From Gammaproteobacteria bacterium (GTDB lineage Bacteria > Pseudomonadota > Gammaproteobacteria > Burkholderiales > Burkholderiaceae_C), in assembly GCA_018828125.1 (NCBI GenBank), contig JAHJWB010000022.1, forward strand, positions 124,001-188,000: a stretch of DNA of 64,000 nucleotides. The letters are read 5' to 3'. Of the stretch, positions 42,047-51,442 are shown piece after piece. The notes beneath the pieces were generated by a model that did not search any database, was not told where the DNA came from, and saw nothing but the letters and a program-made list of their open reading frames with translations. Position numbers and translations under genes: made by a program. Position 1 is the first letter of the stretch; each line of letters begins with the position of its first letter.

Positions 42047-42922
42047 GTGAACCACTACTTTCGCACCTTGCGCAACGCCTGCTCCACCGCGACGGCGTTG
42101 TTCGCCTTGACGGCCAGCGTTACCCCCCACGCTGCCACGCCAGCAGAAGTTAGCTACGTGGGCGATTACCGCGGCGGGTCGGTGGATACCGTTTCACAGC
42201 TGGCGCTGTTGGACGACAACACCTTCTGCTTTGCGCTCTCGGGAGGGGCGCTGGACATGGTGATTGCAGGGCGCTGGAAATCAGAGGGAACCGGAGTTCG
42301 TTTGCAGCAAGTGCGGCACGACCAGACCCTGTTCCCGGTTTTCACGCGCAAGGCGAGCACGCTGGGCACCATGGTGGAGTTCGACTTCCATGGTCAGACG
42401 CTGTCCAACGCCCGCGCCCCGGTGTTTGCGGTTTCTGTAGATGACACTCCTCCGACGACCCTGCGTCCGCTGTTCGGTAAGGACCACAACACGTGGTCAG
42501 AAAGCTACCCGCTACCCGCCTTGCCTGCAGAGTCGGTGCGCTACTTTTATTTGGGTGACGTGGTGGAAGAAGCCCCGGGCAAACCGCCCGTCGTAAAGGT
42601 GGTGCAGTATCGACTGGACGGAGCCAACTCTGTGCGGGTCGGATTTGATCAGCTGCAGGCTATGCCCCTGATGGATCAGCGGGCCGAGCTGAAAGGCGAT
42701 ATGTTGTTCCTGTCTGGCAGTCGCATGGGAAAGCGCCGGGTTCTGAGCCTCGAAGTGGAGCAAGCGGTGCGCACTGGCTGCATCCTGCCCGCGCTGAACC
42801 CTGACAGCCCGCGTCCTGCGCTGAGGAAGGGGCAGTCCATGCCCTTGGAGCCGCTGAAGACGTTTACCGTCAGCGTGTCAGCAATAGCGGGTAAGCCCTT
42901 TTTCGAAGCCAAAATCAAGTGA
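42047..42922 (+). CDS. Unrecognised exported protein
   Basis: This 291-residue protein has an N-terminal signal-like segment (about 11-30, ending TPHAA). The mature part begins AEVSYVGDYRGGSVDTVSQL and contains GRWKSEGTGVRLQQV and a YFYLGDVVEEAPG segment, all beta-rich. I cannot assign a family. GTG 42047 is the apparent start; it has no strong ribosome site, so a later start is possible. It may be co-transcribed with the unknown gene 159 bases upstream. Confidence 0.6.
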   Translation: MNHYFRTLRNACSTATALFALTASVTPHAATPAEVSYVGDYRGGSVDTVSQLALLDDNTFCFALSGGALDMVIAGRWKSEGTGVRLQQVRHDQTLFPVFTRKASTLGTMVEFDFHGQTLSNARAPVFAVSVDDTPPTTLRPLFGKDHNTWSESYPLPALPAESVRYFYLGDVVEEAPGKPPVVKVVQYRLDGANSVRVGFDQLQAMPLMDQRAELKGDMLFLSGSRMGKRRVLSLEVEQAVRTGCILPALNPDSPRPALRKGQSMPLEPLKTFTVSVSAIAGKPFFEAKIK

Positions 42923-43040
42923 GACCGGCGAGTTCAGCGCTTCGGGCACCCTCGCTGCGTCTTGTTGCGAGGCGCATCGTCCTTTCGTAACCGCTTATAG
43001 TGCAGCGCATAGTCAGAACCGCTGCGCTGTCATTGCTCCA

Positions 43041-43556
43041 TCAGGCCGACAGTGCCGAGCCCGCAGCCGCACGCGCCGGGCTCTCGATCTGCATCTTGGC
43101 CAGCCGCAGCGCCTTGCGCATGTAGCCGCGCCACAGCACGCTGGCCAACAGCCACAGCACCGGAGCAGCCCACTTCGAGCGGGCGTGAAAGGCATGGCGC
43201 CAGTGCACGGTGGTCTGTGTGCCGCCCGCCTGTGGATCAAACCACCACGCCCCATCGGCGCCCGTGGCCAGCCAGTGCAGCGCGCCGCCGGTGAAGCTGC
43301 CCACGGTGTAGCTGAAATATTGCGCGGGGTGGTAGTGCTTGAGCCCTTCCTGTGCGCTGCTGCCGTCCGACAAGGCCACTGTGCGCGTCTGTCCCGGCGT
43401 GTCCCACGCCCCCGTCTGGTCGAGCGTGCCGGTCACTGCGGGCAAGGGGCCGTAGCCGGTGAACAGGGCGCGCGGGTCCATGGGCGCAATGTGCTGGAAC
43501 GCCAGCGCCGGGGGGGCCTTGATGCGCGTCTGGACCGTGGCGGAGAAGGTGGTCAT
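43041..43556 (-). CDS. SRPBCC family (START-fold) protein
   Basis: This 171-residue protein has the polyketide-cyclase/START-like pattern: TTFSATVQTRIKAPPALAFQ at the first strand, DPRALFTGYGPLPAVTG, and WWFDPQAGGTQTTVHWRHAF toward the long C-terminal helix, which begins KWAAPVLWLLASVLWRGY. Such proteins bind hydrophobic ligands. The Trp/Leu-rich C-terminal helix could associate with membrane. ATG 43556 is chosen over a long basic upstream reading. Confidence 0.8.
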   Translation of the reverse strand: MTTFSATVQTRIKAPPALAFQHIAPMDPRALFTGYGPLPAVTGTLDQTGAWDTPGQTRTVALSDGSSAQEGLKHYHPAQYFSYTVGSFTGGALHWLATGADGAWWFDPQAGGTQTTVHWRHAFHARSKWAAPVLWLLASVLWRGYMRKALRLAKMQIESPARAAAGSALSA

Positions 43557-43704
43557 GGGCGGAGGATCAGTCAGTGAGGTCCGGCTTCTCGGACGGTGAA
43601 CCGACTGTAGGGCGCGCGGCAGAAACGATAAATACCGTTCTGCAGAACGGACTGTTTGCGCAATTGCTATCAATCGCGCCGTCCCCAGACCCCCACGGGA
43701 GTGT

Positions 43705-44679
43705 TCAGGCCGCAGCCTGCTTGCGCCGTCTAGGCTTGGCTGCGGGCGCCGTCAGCTCCTGCGCGGTCAGGCCAAACGCCGGGTTGCCGGCCACCATCTC
43801 CACCGCCAGATCGATGAAGGCGCGCACACGTGCGGGCAACGCCGTGCGGCTGCCGTAGTACACAAAAAGGCCCAGGTGTTCGGCTACATGCGCTGTCAGC
43901 AGGGGCACCAATTGACCGCTGCGCACCAGCGGGGCGGCTGTTACGCCCACCAGTTGTCCAATGGCGTGGCCGCCCAGCACGGCACGGGCCTCCACCTCGA
44001 TGTCGTTGGTGCAAAAAGCGGCGGTAATGTTGCGCGAGACGATGTCATCGCCCACCTGAAACTCCCATGGCATGGGCTTGCCGGTGGCAGGATGGCGAAA
44101 ACCGGTGCAGCGGTGCTGTGCCAGTTCTTCAATGGTGGTTGGTTCGCCGTGTTGGGCGATGTATGACGGCGCCGCGCATACGATGAGCTGCAGGGTCAGC
44201 AGCCGCCTCGCAACCACGCTGCCTTCGGGCGGGTTGCCGGAGCGAAACCCCACGTCCACGCGGTCTTCTACCCAGTTGCCGATGCGGTCGTCCAGCTGCA
44301 CATCGGGCTCTACATCGGGGTGGCGGCGGCAGAATTCGGTCAGCACCGGCCAGATGACGTCCAGCAAGATGGACCGCGGCGCAACGATGCGCAACGGACC
44401 CGCCATTTCTTCGCGTCCGCGCCGGGCCTCTTCCACCGCCTGCTGCAATGTGGCCAGCCCCGGTTGGGCTGAGGCCAGGAACTGGCGGCCCTCCTCTGTG
44501 AGCCCCAGGCTGCGCGTGGTGCGGTGAAAAAGCCGCACGCCCAGGTGTGACTCCAGCTGGACCAGCGCCTGGCTTGCCGCCTGGGGCGTGATGCCTTGCG
44601 CCGCGGCAGCCTGGCGCAGGCTGCCTAGTTCGGCGGCTTTGACGAAGGTGGAAATGGCGCGTAGTTCGTTGATGGCCAT
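43705..44679 (-). CDS. LysR-family regulator (divergent from second SDR gene)
   Basis: This 324-residue LysR regulator has the HTH (ISTFVKAAELGSLRQAAAAQ, then GITPQAASQALVQLESHLGV and LFHRTTRSLGLTEEG) and a CrgA-type effector domain (LRIVAPRSILLDVIWPVL). A Lys/Arg/Ala tail closes it. ATG 44679 is used; TTG 44694 is in frame. It is divergent from an SDR gene at 44850. Confidence 0.9.
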   Translation of the reverse strand: MAINELRAISTFVKAAELGSLRQAAAAQGITPQAASQALVQLESHLGVRLFHRTTRSLGLTEEGRQFLASAQPGLATLQQAVEEARRGREEMAGPLRIVAPRSILLDVIWPVLTEFCRRHPDVEPDVQLDDRIGNWVEDRVDVGFRSGNPPEGSVVARRLLTLQLIVCAAPSYIAQHGEPTTIEELAQHRCTGFRHPATGKPMPWEFQVGDDIVSRNITAAFCTNDIEVEARAVLGGHAIGQLVGVTAAPLVRSGQLVPLLTAHVAEHLGLFVYYGSRTALPARVRAFIDLAVEMVAGNPAFGLTAQELTAPAAKPRRRKQAAA

Positions 44680-44687
44680 GGTACTTA

Positions 44688-44708
44688 TTGACAAGAAATC
44701 CTTGTGAA
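44688..44708. promoter_or_regulatory. Candidate LysR-type operator
   Basis: An imperfect 21-base inverted repeat with perfect ACAAG/CTTGT arms and outer TT/AA pairs, ending nine bases before the LysR start. It lies where an autoregulatory site would be. Confidence 0.45.
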
Positions 44709-44849
44709 TGAAGCCAGGGATTATGGGCTAGTGAATTGGCAATGCGCCGCCTAAAGTGCAAACCCGCGCACCGCCTTGCCCGCCTCCTAAGGGGGCGCCG
44801 CACACGGTTTGCGCCCCTGCTCCATTCACTCTGACAAAGGTTCTTCACC

Positions 44850-45773
44850 ATGACTGATTTTTCTCCTGCTCCTACTTCTTCCTCACGCATTCCATCCACG
44901 GCAGCCTCTTCTCATCCGCGCGTCTGGTTCATCACCGGGGCGTCGCGTGGCATTGGCGCCCTCTTGGCCGAGGCTGCCCTGGCCCACGGCGACGCCGTGG
45001 TGGCCGCAGCGCGCAGCCCCGCGGCAGTCAAGGAGCGGCTGGGGGCACAGGACGCGCTGTTGCCCGTCGCCCTGGACGTCACTGATGAAAACGCGGCCCG
45101 CCACGCCGTTCAGTTGGCGCTGGCGCGGTTTGGCCGCATCGATGTGCTGGTCAACAACGCGGGCTATGGCCTGCTGGGTGCGGTGGAAGAGTCCACCTCT
45201 GACGAGACCCGGCGCCTGTTCGAGACCAACGTCTTCGGTCTGCTCAACGTGACGCGGGCCGTGTTGCCCGCCATGCGGGAGCGCCGCATCGGGCATGTCA
45301 TCAACATTTCGTCGCTGGGCGGCGTGCAGTCAAGCGCGGGCTTTGGCCTGTATTGCGCTACCAAGTTCGCTGTCGAAGGGATCACCGAGGCGTTGCATGC
45401 CGAGCTGGCGCCCCTGAAGATTCACGCCACGGTGGTGGAGCCCGGCTACTTCCGCACCGAGTTTCTCGGTGATGCGTCTTTGGTCGAGTCATCCCCGCTG
45501 GTCGACTACGACGCCAGCGTAGGCCTTGTGCGCGAGGCTGCGCGCCGAATCCATCAGAATCAGCCCGGCGACCCGGTGCGCCTGGCGAGCGCCATCGTGC
45601 AGTTGGTCAACAGCCCTGCGCCGCCGCTGCGGCTACCGCTGGGCAGCGACACGCTGCAGACGCTGGCCGACAAACACGCGTTTGTGGCGCGCGAGACCGC
45701 GCAGTGGCGCACCCTGGCACAATCCACCGACTTTCCGATGCACGAGCGGGTAACCACTGCAATACCTTCCTGA
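44850..45773 (+). CDS. Short-chain dehydrogenase/reductase
   Basis: This 307-residue SDR has TGASRGIGALLAEAAL as the cofactor motif, NNAGYGLLGA, ISSLGGVQSSAGFGLYCATK with catalytic Ser, Tyr and Lys, and EPGYFRTEFLG. The form with NAGYG and EPGYFRT resembles SDRs that reduce carbonyls of small aldehydes or ketones. A 20-residue Ser/Pro tail precedes the fold. It is divergent from the LysR gene that probably controls it. Confidence 0.9.
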   Translation: MTDFSPAPTSSSRIPSTAASSHPRVWFITGASRGIGALLAEAALAHGDAVVAAARSPAAVKERLGAQDALLPVALDVTDENAARHAVQLALARFGRIDVLVNNAGYGLLGAVEESTSDETRRLFETNVFGLLNVTRAVLPAMRERRIGHVINISSLGGVQSSAGFGLYCATKFAVEGITEALHAELAPLKIHATVVEPGYFRTEFLGDASLVESSPLVDYDASVGLVREAARRIHQNQPGDPVRLASAIVQLVNSPAPPLRLPLGSDTLQTLADKHAFVARETAQWRTLAQSTDFPMHERVTTAIPS

Positions 45774-45792
45774 TGCACGGTTGGTGAAAGTG

Positions 45793-45849
45793 CAAATTTG
45801 ATAGCTGTTCGCGCTTATGGAATAAGCGCTAGAGGGTATTTTTATCTAA
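45793..45849 (+). repeat. Dispersed GCGCTT/AAGCGC repeat, copy g
   Basis: Sequence GATAGCTGTTCGCGCTTAT, then AATAAGCGCTAGAGGG and TATTTTTATCTAAC. It lies between the convergent SDR and GGDEF-EAL genes. Confidence 0.85.
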
Positions 45850-45911
45850 CTTCTGGCGCTGACTGTTTGCGGAACGGTTCGCCGTGCAGCGGCAAGACTG
45901 CCTGCCACCGT

Positions 45912-48476
45912 CTACTTCGAGGCGTGGTCCGGCGGAGGATGCCAGGCCGGTGTTCTCAGTGGGGAGGCATCGCCGCTACCAGCGGGTGTAGGCAGGGCGC
46001 CCGCCTGCAATTGTTGAAGCCAGGCGGTGATCTCGTCACCCGGTGCAGGTTTGCAGTACAAGTAGCCCTGCATCGTTTCACACCCAAAACCCTGCAGCAT
46101 GGCCGCCTGCTCCTGGGTTTCGACGCCTTCGGCCACCAGTTCCATGTGCAATGTTTTGCCAAGCTGCACGATCGTGGTTGCGATGGAGGCACTCTCCGGC
46201 GACGTGACCATTTGGGAGACAAATGATTTGTCGATCTTCAGCACATCGATGGGCAAGTGGCTGAGGTACGCAAGGCTTGAATAACCGGTGCCGAAGTCGT
46301 CCAGCGCCACCTTGAATCCATAGCTTCGCAGTTTTGTCAGAAGGTGGCGGAGGTTTTCCGGGTCACGCGTCAACATGCCTTCGGTGATTTCAAGTTCTAT
46401 GCTTTCGGGGGCGACACCGTGGGCTTTGCATTGCTCGCAGAGCACGTCAAAGAAGTTCGCTTGCGCAAACTGCGCCATGGAAATGTTGACGGCGACGCTC
46501 AATTGGTAACCCGCCGCACGCCACACTTTGATTTGTCGGCATGCATGGGTGAGCACCTCCCGGCTCAGTGGAATGATGAGCCCCGTTTCTTCGGCATACG
46601 GAATGAACTCGGACGGAGGGATCAGCTGGCCCGCTTCGTCGCGGATGCGCACCAGCGCCTCCGCAGTGTCGATGGTCTTGTGGTTGAGGTTGACCTGCGG
46701 CTGGTAGTGCACCTCGATGGCACCGGATTCGAGGGCACTGCGAAGCAGCCTGTCGATGCGACTGCGTTGTGTGAGCGTCTCCTCGATCGACGCCGAGTAG
46801 AAGCTCAGCTGATTGCGGCCGTCCGTTTTGGCGCGGTATAGCGCGGAATCGGCATGTCGAAACAGGTCTTCGCGAGTGAGTGCATCGTCGGGGTAGACGC
46901 TGATTCCCACGCTGGATTCGACATGGAACTCCACGCCGTCGACCGCGATGGCTGCATGCACAGCTGCCCTGGCATTTTGGCCCGCAATGCGCACTTGCTC
47001 GGGCGAGTGCACATCGGGCAGCAGCACCATGAATTCATCGCCACCATGCCTGCTGACCGTGGCATTGCTTGGGAACGAGGCCGTCAGCCGGTTGGCAACC
47101 GTCCGGATGATCTGGTCACCTACCTGCAGGCCGTACGAGTCGTTGATGAACTTGAAATGATCCAGGTCCAGCACCATCAGGGCCACGGACATCTGCTTGG
47201 CGCCCGCGGAGCGCATGGACTGCGTGATGCGGTCGGCCAGCAACAGGCGATTGGGCAGGTCCGTCAGCTGGTCGTGCTGGGCCAGGTGCGTCATCTTGAT
47301 CGCCATGGCCCGCATTTCGCTGGAGTCGTGGAAAACAATCACGGCCCCTGCAATTCTTCCCTGCGCATCGTGGATAGGGGCGGCAGAGTCTTCCACAAGC
47401 AGTGGGTGACCGCTGCGTGTGATGAGCTGGGTGTTTAGCGCCATTCCCACCTTGCGCTCCTGCTGCAGTGCAATTCGGATCGGGTTCTGCATGGGAACCC
47501 CGTCATCGCAGTTTCGCAATGGCATGACGGTTTCGATGGTGCGCCCCAGAGCGTCTTTCAACTGCCACCCCGTTGTCGTTTGTGCCACGGGGTTCATGTA
47601 CGTAATGAGTCCCCGGGGATCCGTGGCGATCACGCTGTCACCGATGGAGTTGAGTGTGACGGCTGCGCGTTCGCGCTCTTGCGCAAGCGCCGACTCCACG
47701 CGCTTGACGGCAGAGACATCGGTCAGCAACAGCAAGGCGCCTGGGTTGTCTTGGGCGTCGGGTCGAAATGCAGCAAAGGCGTGCAAGTGGCAAGGCTCGC
47801 CGTGCTGCGGCTGATGCACGAATTCCAGCGTGAGAGCGTCGCTATGCGGATTGGAGGGCTCCTGCGCCAGCACATCCGCCAGCAACGGGCAGAGAGCCGA
47901 GGCAATGGCGGCGCCGAACACTGCGTCAGGCGAACCACCCGGGGTGTAGGAGGTTCCGAACCAGAGGCCTTGCCGATCGCTGCACAGCTGGCAGTGGAGA
48001 TTTGCGTCCCAGAACGTGATGTGCCCTGGCACGTTTTGCAGCACATGCGCCAGATCCCGCTGCGATTTGTGCAGGCGTTGTTGCTCCTGTCGCAACAGCA
48101 GCTGTACCTGCACCCGAGCTTTCACCAATTCCAGGTTGAATGGCTTGGAGACGAAGTCAGCAGCCCCTACCGCAAAGGCGCGCAATTCGTGATCGAGATC
48201 GCTGTTGCTGGTGATGAAAATGATCGCGGAATCCCGCGTTTCCGGCAGCGCCTTCAGATCGGCGCACAGTTCGTAGCCGTCGCGTTCAGGCATTGAGATG
48301 TCCAGCAGAACAACGCTGGGACGGTGCCTCTGTGCCAGGGCGACCACTTCGGATGCCACACTGGTGAATGCAACCCGGCCCAGGCCTTTGACGGCCAGGT
48401 GGAGGGATTGCACGCAAATCAGATCGTCATCCACTATCAAGATGCATGGCAATGGATCGTTGTGAGAGATGGACAT
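45912..48476 (-). CDS. REC-PAS-PAS-GGDEF-EAL cyclic-di-GMP enzyme
   Basis: This 854-residue protein starts with a receiver domain (about 10-125: VDDD, VLLDISMP with the phospho-Asp, VSKPF), followed by two PAS-like regions (about 140-250 and 260-385), GGDEF (about 400-570) and EAL (about 580-835). The cyclase motif is intact (HGGDEF), and no RxxD inhibitory site precedes it. EAL motifs AEALVRI, NISM, ITEGML, LDDFGTGYSS, IDKSF and AEGVET are intact, so phosphodiesterase activity is likely. It would link a phosphorelay to cyclic-di-GMP level. No partner kinase is adjacent. ATG 48476 is used. Confidence 0.92.
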   Translation of the reverse strand: MSISHNDPLPCILIVDDDLICVQSLHLAVKGLGRVAFTSVASEVVALAQRHRPSVVLLDISMPERDGYELCADLKALPETRDSAIIFITSNSDLDHELRAFAVGAADFVSKPFNLELVKARVQVQLLLRQEQQRLHKSQRDLAHVLQNVPGHITFWDANLHCQLCSDRQGLWFGTSYTPGGSPDAVFGAAIASALCPLLADVLAQEPSNPHSDALTLEFVHQPQHGEPCHLHAFAAFRPDAQDNPGALLLLTDVSAVKRVESALAQERERAAVTLNSIGDSVIATDPRGLITYMNPVAQTTTGWQLKDALGRTIETVMPLRNCDDGVPMQNPIRIALQQERKVGMALNTQLITRSGHPLLVEDSAAPIHDAQGRIAGAVIVFHDSSEMRAMAIKMTHLAQHDQLTDLPNRLLLADRITQSMRSAGAKQMSVALMVLDLDHFKFINDSYGLQVGDQIIRTVANRLTASFPSNATVSRHGGDEFMVLLPDVHSPEQVRIAGQNARAAVHAAIAVDGVEFHVESSVGISVYPDDALTREDLFRHADSALYRAKTDGRNQLSFYSASIEETLTQRSRIDRLLRSALESGAIEVHYQPQVNLNHKTIDTAEALVRIRDEAGQLIPPSEFIPYAEETGLIIPLSREVLTHACRQIKVWRAAGYQLSVAVNISMAQFAQANFFDVLCEQCKAHGVAPESIELEITEGMLTRDPENLRHLLTKLRSYGFKVALDDFGTGYSSLAYLSHLPIDVLKIDKSFVSQMVTSPESASIATTIVQLGKTLHMELVAEGVETQEQAAMLQGFGCETMQGYLYCKPAPGDEITAWLQQLQAGALPTPAGSGDASPLRTPAWHPPPDHASK

Positions 48477-48828
48477 ATGCGGTGCTTTCTTGCAAGGGCA
48501 TAGGATCCCTACGAGCGCTCGGCGCAACAGTGCGCAATTCAGTGTGCATCAATTCGTATCCCTTGGTCGAGTGAAAAATGGCGCCACCAGGCATGCCCAG
48601 CGCACGGCAGCAAGCGATTTGTGGGCCGCCCATATGCATGGTTAAACATAGGGCCGTGTCGGCGTTGGCGCGTGGATGCCGCGCAAATGCCATCATCCCG
48701 CGTCACGCGGTTTGCCGTTGAAGGTGATTGCTGGCGACGTCAAGTGCAGGCCTTCATTGCGCCGGAGACGGCAACCAACCTTACGAAGCAAGCGTTGGTT
48801 GTAGGCGTACGTAAAAGGGCGTCGCGCT
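48477..48828. other. Intergenic region without recognisable features
   Basis: This 352-base gap between two minus-strand genes holds the promoter for the GGDEF-EAL gene in principle, but I cannot assign boxes. No repeat copy, gene or hairpin with a T tract is seen. Confidence 0.5.
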
Positions 48829-49374
48829 TTACACCGGGCGGCTGAATTCCATTACCCAGTTCACCTCCCACGTGACGCCGCCGTCATCAGAAAATGCCTG
48901 CTGCCAGCGCGGTGCACCCGTGTGCATTTGTGACCACTCGAAGCGAACATGCACCGGGCGACCTTCGAACGTGTCATGCCCTTCAAAGATGCCGACACCG
49001 TTGCGAAACCCGCCTACCACTGGCGGCATCAGCTCGCCGGCCGCATCCAGCCCACCGGTGGCGTTGTCGAGCCAGTAGATGCTCCAGCGCTCTGTCGCAG
49101 GGCTGAATACTCGCAGCGCCATACCTACAAACCCGGTTTTCCAGCCCAATGGCGTGAAGTCGTCGCAGTTGCCGATGCCGCCAGGCAACGGGAGTGCAGT
49201 GCCGGTGGCATCAAACACTTCCCAGTCATTGCAGCCCGTCAGCCGCTGCACGAGGCGCGTGTTGCGGATGCGCCAGGGGCCCATGAGAAAGTCGAAGTCG
49301 CGGGCGGGGCTCGGGTCTGCGGCGGGCGATGGAAGGGTGATGAAGCGGGGGGCGGCCATGGGGGGTTCTTTCAT
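48829..49374 (-). CDS. DUF1579-like / lipocalin-like protein
   Basis: This 181-residue protein has ARDFDFLMGPWRIRNTRLVQ at its N-terminus, IGNCDDF and WSIYWLDNATG, a pattern shared by DUF1579-type beta-barrel proteins (FDFLMGxW). It follows the NIPSNAP gene by 16 bases on the same strand, so the two are one operon under the WYL-regulator palindrome. ATG 49374 is used; ATG 49359 is also possible. Function is unknown. Confidence 0.72.
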   Translation of the reverse strand: MKEPPMAAPRFITLPSPAADPSPARDFDFLMGPWRIRNTRLVQRLTGCNDWEVFDATGTALPLPGGIGNCDDFTPLGWKTGFVGMALRVFSPATERWSIYWLDNATGGLDAAGELMPPVVGGFRNGVGIFEGHDTFEGRPVHVRFEWSQMHTGAPRWQQAFSDDGGVTWEVNWVMEFSRPV

Positions 49375-49390
49375 TGGTTTCGGTGTGCTG

Positions 49391-50137
49391 TCATGCGTGC
49401 AGTGCGGAGCGGGCTGTGGGTTGAAGCCGGTGTGCCTCAGGGGTGCGGGCCAGCCAGGGCGCGAGCCCGGGGGCCACGTCCCGTGCCCAGGCACCGCTGT
49501 CAGCGAACGATTGCAGCGCCCCCTCGTCGCCAAACAATGCCAGCCCGAGCAGAACGTGTTCGCCCTCGCGCACAGGCAGGCGAGGAAAAGTGTTCGCGCT
49601 GGGCTCGCTGCAATACCAGCCCAGGGCGCGTGCGCCACCGCGCTGCAGCGTGGGCGCCATGCGGTGGCGGAAAAAGTCCAGCAGCGCGGGAGTGGCGGGT
49701 TCGTGCAGATAGAACACCGTGGCATCCAGCACGCCTGCCGTGCTGCCCGTGGTGCTCGGCGCGGGTCTGGCATGGTGCGGTAGTGTGGATGCTGCGCCGG
49801 GCCAGGCGGGGCGCAGCAGCAACACGTTGTCCGAGTCGATCATGGTGGCGTTGGCGGCAGTGCGGTGCGCTGCCCACACGGGGCCGCCGTAGAAGCCTTC
49901 GAGCGCGCGGCGGCGCGATTCCATGTCGGCAAAGCTGCGCAGCCAAACGAACAGGTCGGGCCGGTCCAGGTCGCGGAACTGGCCCAGCACGCGCATGCCG
50001 TGGGCCTCTTGGGTTTCGACAAACTCGCGGTCGAACAGGTCAATGAGCACGTCGCGCTGCCGGGGGTGCAAGGTGTACTGGCGCAGTTCGATGAAGGGGC
50101 CGGGGTGGGGGGTGGCGGTGGTGGCGGTAGGCGGCAT
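49391..50137 (-). CDS. NIPSNAP family protein
   Basis: This 248-residue protein begins its fold with FIELRQYTLHPRQRDVLIDL, the NIPSNAP hallmark, followed by GQFRDLDRPDLFVWLRSFAD. A second, weaker ferredoxin-like half follows (ATVFYLHEPATPALLDFF). NIPSNAP proteins are dimeric alpha/beta-barrel proteins of uncertain function. It is divergent from the WYL regulator gene across a perfect palindrome and is followed by a DUF1579-like gene. Confidence 0.8.
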   Translation of the reverse strand: MPPTATTATPHPGPFIELRQYTLHPRQRDVLIDLFDREFVETQEAHGMRVLGQFRDLDRPDLFVWLRSFADMESRRRALEGFYGGPVWAAHRTAANATMIDSDNVLLLRPAWPGAASTLPHHARPAPSTTGSTAGVLDATVFYLHEPATPALLDFFRHRMAPTLQRGGARALGWYCSEPSANTFPRLPVREGEHVLLGLALFGDEGALQSFADSGAWARDVAPGLAPWLARTPEAHRLQPTARSALHA

Positions 50138-50203
50138 GCGAATCCTTGTGAGGGAAGAGGAAGGGGATCAACAAACGAGTTCAGGCCTGCAGTCTGCGCC
50201 GCT

Positions 50204-50228
50204 ATACCTGCCAAACCATGGCAGGTAT
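50204..50228. promoter_or_regulatory. Perfect 10+10 palindrome between NIPSNAP and WYL-regulator genes
   Basis: ATACCTGCCA, a 5-base loop, then TGGCAGGTAT. It lies about 66 bases before the NIPSNAP start and about 90 bases before the regulator start. It is the probable operator of the divergent regulator. Confidence 0.65.
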
Positions 50229-50318
50229 TTGCGTTATCTTTCGGCCAGTCAGTGCCTCTCCACGGTCCTTTCGCTCCTTCCGCTTCGCTTCGTTTCACTC
50301 ACCCCCACGCTTTCAGCC

Positions 50319-51314
50319 ATGCGCGCCAGCCGTTTGCTTTCGCTTCAGATGCTGCTCGAAACCCAGGGCCGCATGAGCGCCACCGCGTTGGCCGACGCGC
50401 TGGAGATCTCGGTGCGCACGCTGTACCGCGACGTGGACCAGCTCAGCGCCGCCGGGGTGCCCATCTACGCCGAGCGCGGGCGCAACGGCGGCTTTGCGCT
50501 GTTGCCAGGCTGGAAGACCACGCTCACGGGGCTCACGCCGTCCGAAGCGCAGGCCGTGTTCTTGAGCGGCCTGCCCGGCCCCGCACACGACCTGGGCCTG
50601 GGCGGCGATGTGGAGGGCGCGCGCCTGAAGCTGCTGGCCTCGCTGCCCGCGTCCTGGCGCGAGGACGCGCAGCGCGTGAGCGCCCGGCTGCACCTGGACC
50701 CGGTCGACTGGTACCGCGAGAGCGAACCCACCCCCCACCTCGCCACCGTGGCGGCAGCCGTGTGGGCGGGCCAGCAGATCACCATGCGCTATGAAAGCTG
50801 GTCCGACACCGTGGAGCGAATGGCGAGCCCGTTGGGCCTGGTGCTGAAGGCCGGGGTCTGGTACCTCGTGGCGGTGCCTGCGGGCGCAGCGCATTCTGCA
50901 GATGCGGGGCCACGCACCTACCGCGTGTCCAACATCCTTGCGGCCACAGCGCTGGCCGCCACTGTGCGCCGCCCGGCGCAGTTTGACTTGGCGGGCTATT
51001 GGGCGCAGTCCATCCGACGATTTGAATCAGGGATTTACACCGGCGAAGCGGCGCTGCTGGCCACACCGGCCGGGCTCAAGGGTCTGCGCGCGCTCAGCAG
51101 CGCCGTGGCCCGCGCGGTGGCTGCCGCCCCGCCACCCCGCCGCAAGGACGGGCGCGTGGCCGTGACCATTCCCATCGAATCGGTGGAGCATGCGTGCGGG
51201 CAGGTGATGCGGCTGTCACCGCAGGTGGAGGTGCTGCGGCCTGTGGCGTTGCGCCGCGCGCTGGTGGAGCGGGTGCGGGCCACTGCGCGCCTGTATGGCG
51301 TGCCTGCGCCGTGA
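50319..51314 (+). CDS. YafY/WYL-type HTH transcriptional regulator
   Basis: This 331-residue regulator has a DeoR-type HTH (about 1-60: RLLSLQMLLETQGRMSATAL, then LEISVRTLYRDVDQLSAAGV) and a WYL domain (about 140-230; ITMRYESWSDTVERMAS, PLGLVLKAGVWYLVAVPAG). WYL domains sense ligands, often nucleic acid. A C-terminal WCX region completes it. ATG 50319 is used. It is divergent from the NIPSNAP operon, its most likely target. Confidence 0.88.
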   Translation: MRASRLLSLQMLLETQGRMSATALADALEISVRTLYRDVDQLSAAGVPIYAERGRNGGFALLPGWKTTLTGLTPSEAQAVFLSGLPGPAHDLGLGGDVEGARLKLLASLPASWREDAQRVSARLHLDPVDWYRESEPTPHLATVAAAVWAGQQITMRYESWSDTVERMASPLGLVLKAGVWYLVAVPAGAAHSADAGPRTYRVSNILAATALAATVRRPAQFDLAGYWAQSIRRFESGIYTGEAALLATPAGLKGLRALSSAVARAVAAAPPPRRKDGRVAVTIPIESVEHACGQVMRLSPQVEVLRPVALRRALVERVRATARLYGVPAP

Positions 51315-51336
51315 CAACTAGGGTTGCCAAATCACT

Positions 51337-51400
51337 ATTGATTCAATAGCTATCAGCGCTTGATGGATAAGCGGTAGAGCCCTAACACACTTGAAATTCT
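51337..51400 (+). repeat. Dispersed GCGCTT/AAGCGC repeat, copy h
   Basis: Sequence AATAGCTATCAGCGCTTGAT, then GATAAGCGGTAGAGCCC and TTGAAATTCT. It lies between the convergent WYL-regulator and chemotaxis-receptor genes. Confidence 0.85.
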
Positions 51401-51442
51401 AGGCGCCACAAGGCGACTCGCTCTTCCCTCTTTGCCCTTCCC

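Noticed and set aside
48427..48696. Possible small gene on the minus strand upstream of the GGDEF-EAL gene
   Set aside because: The frame overlaps the start of the conserved receiver domain and has no family pattern or ribosome site.
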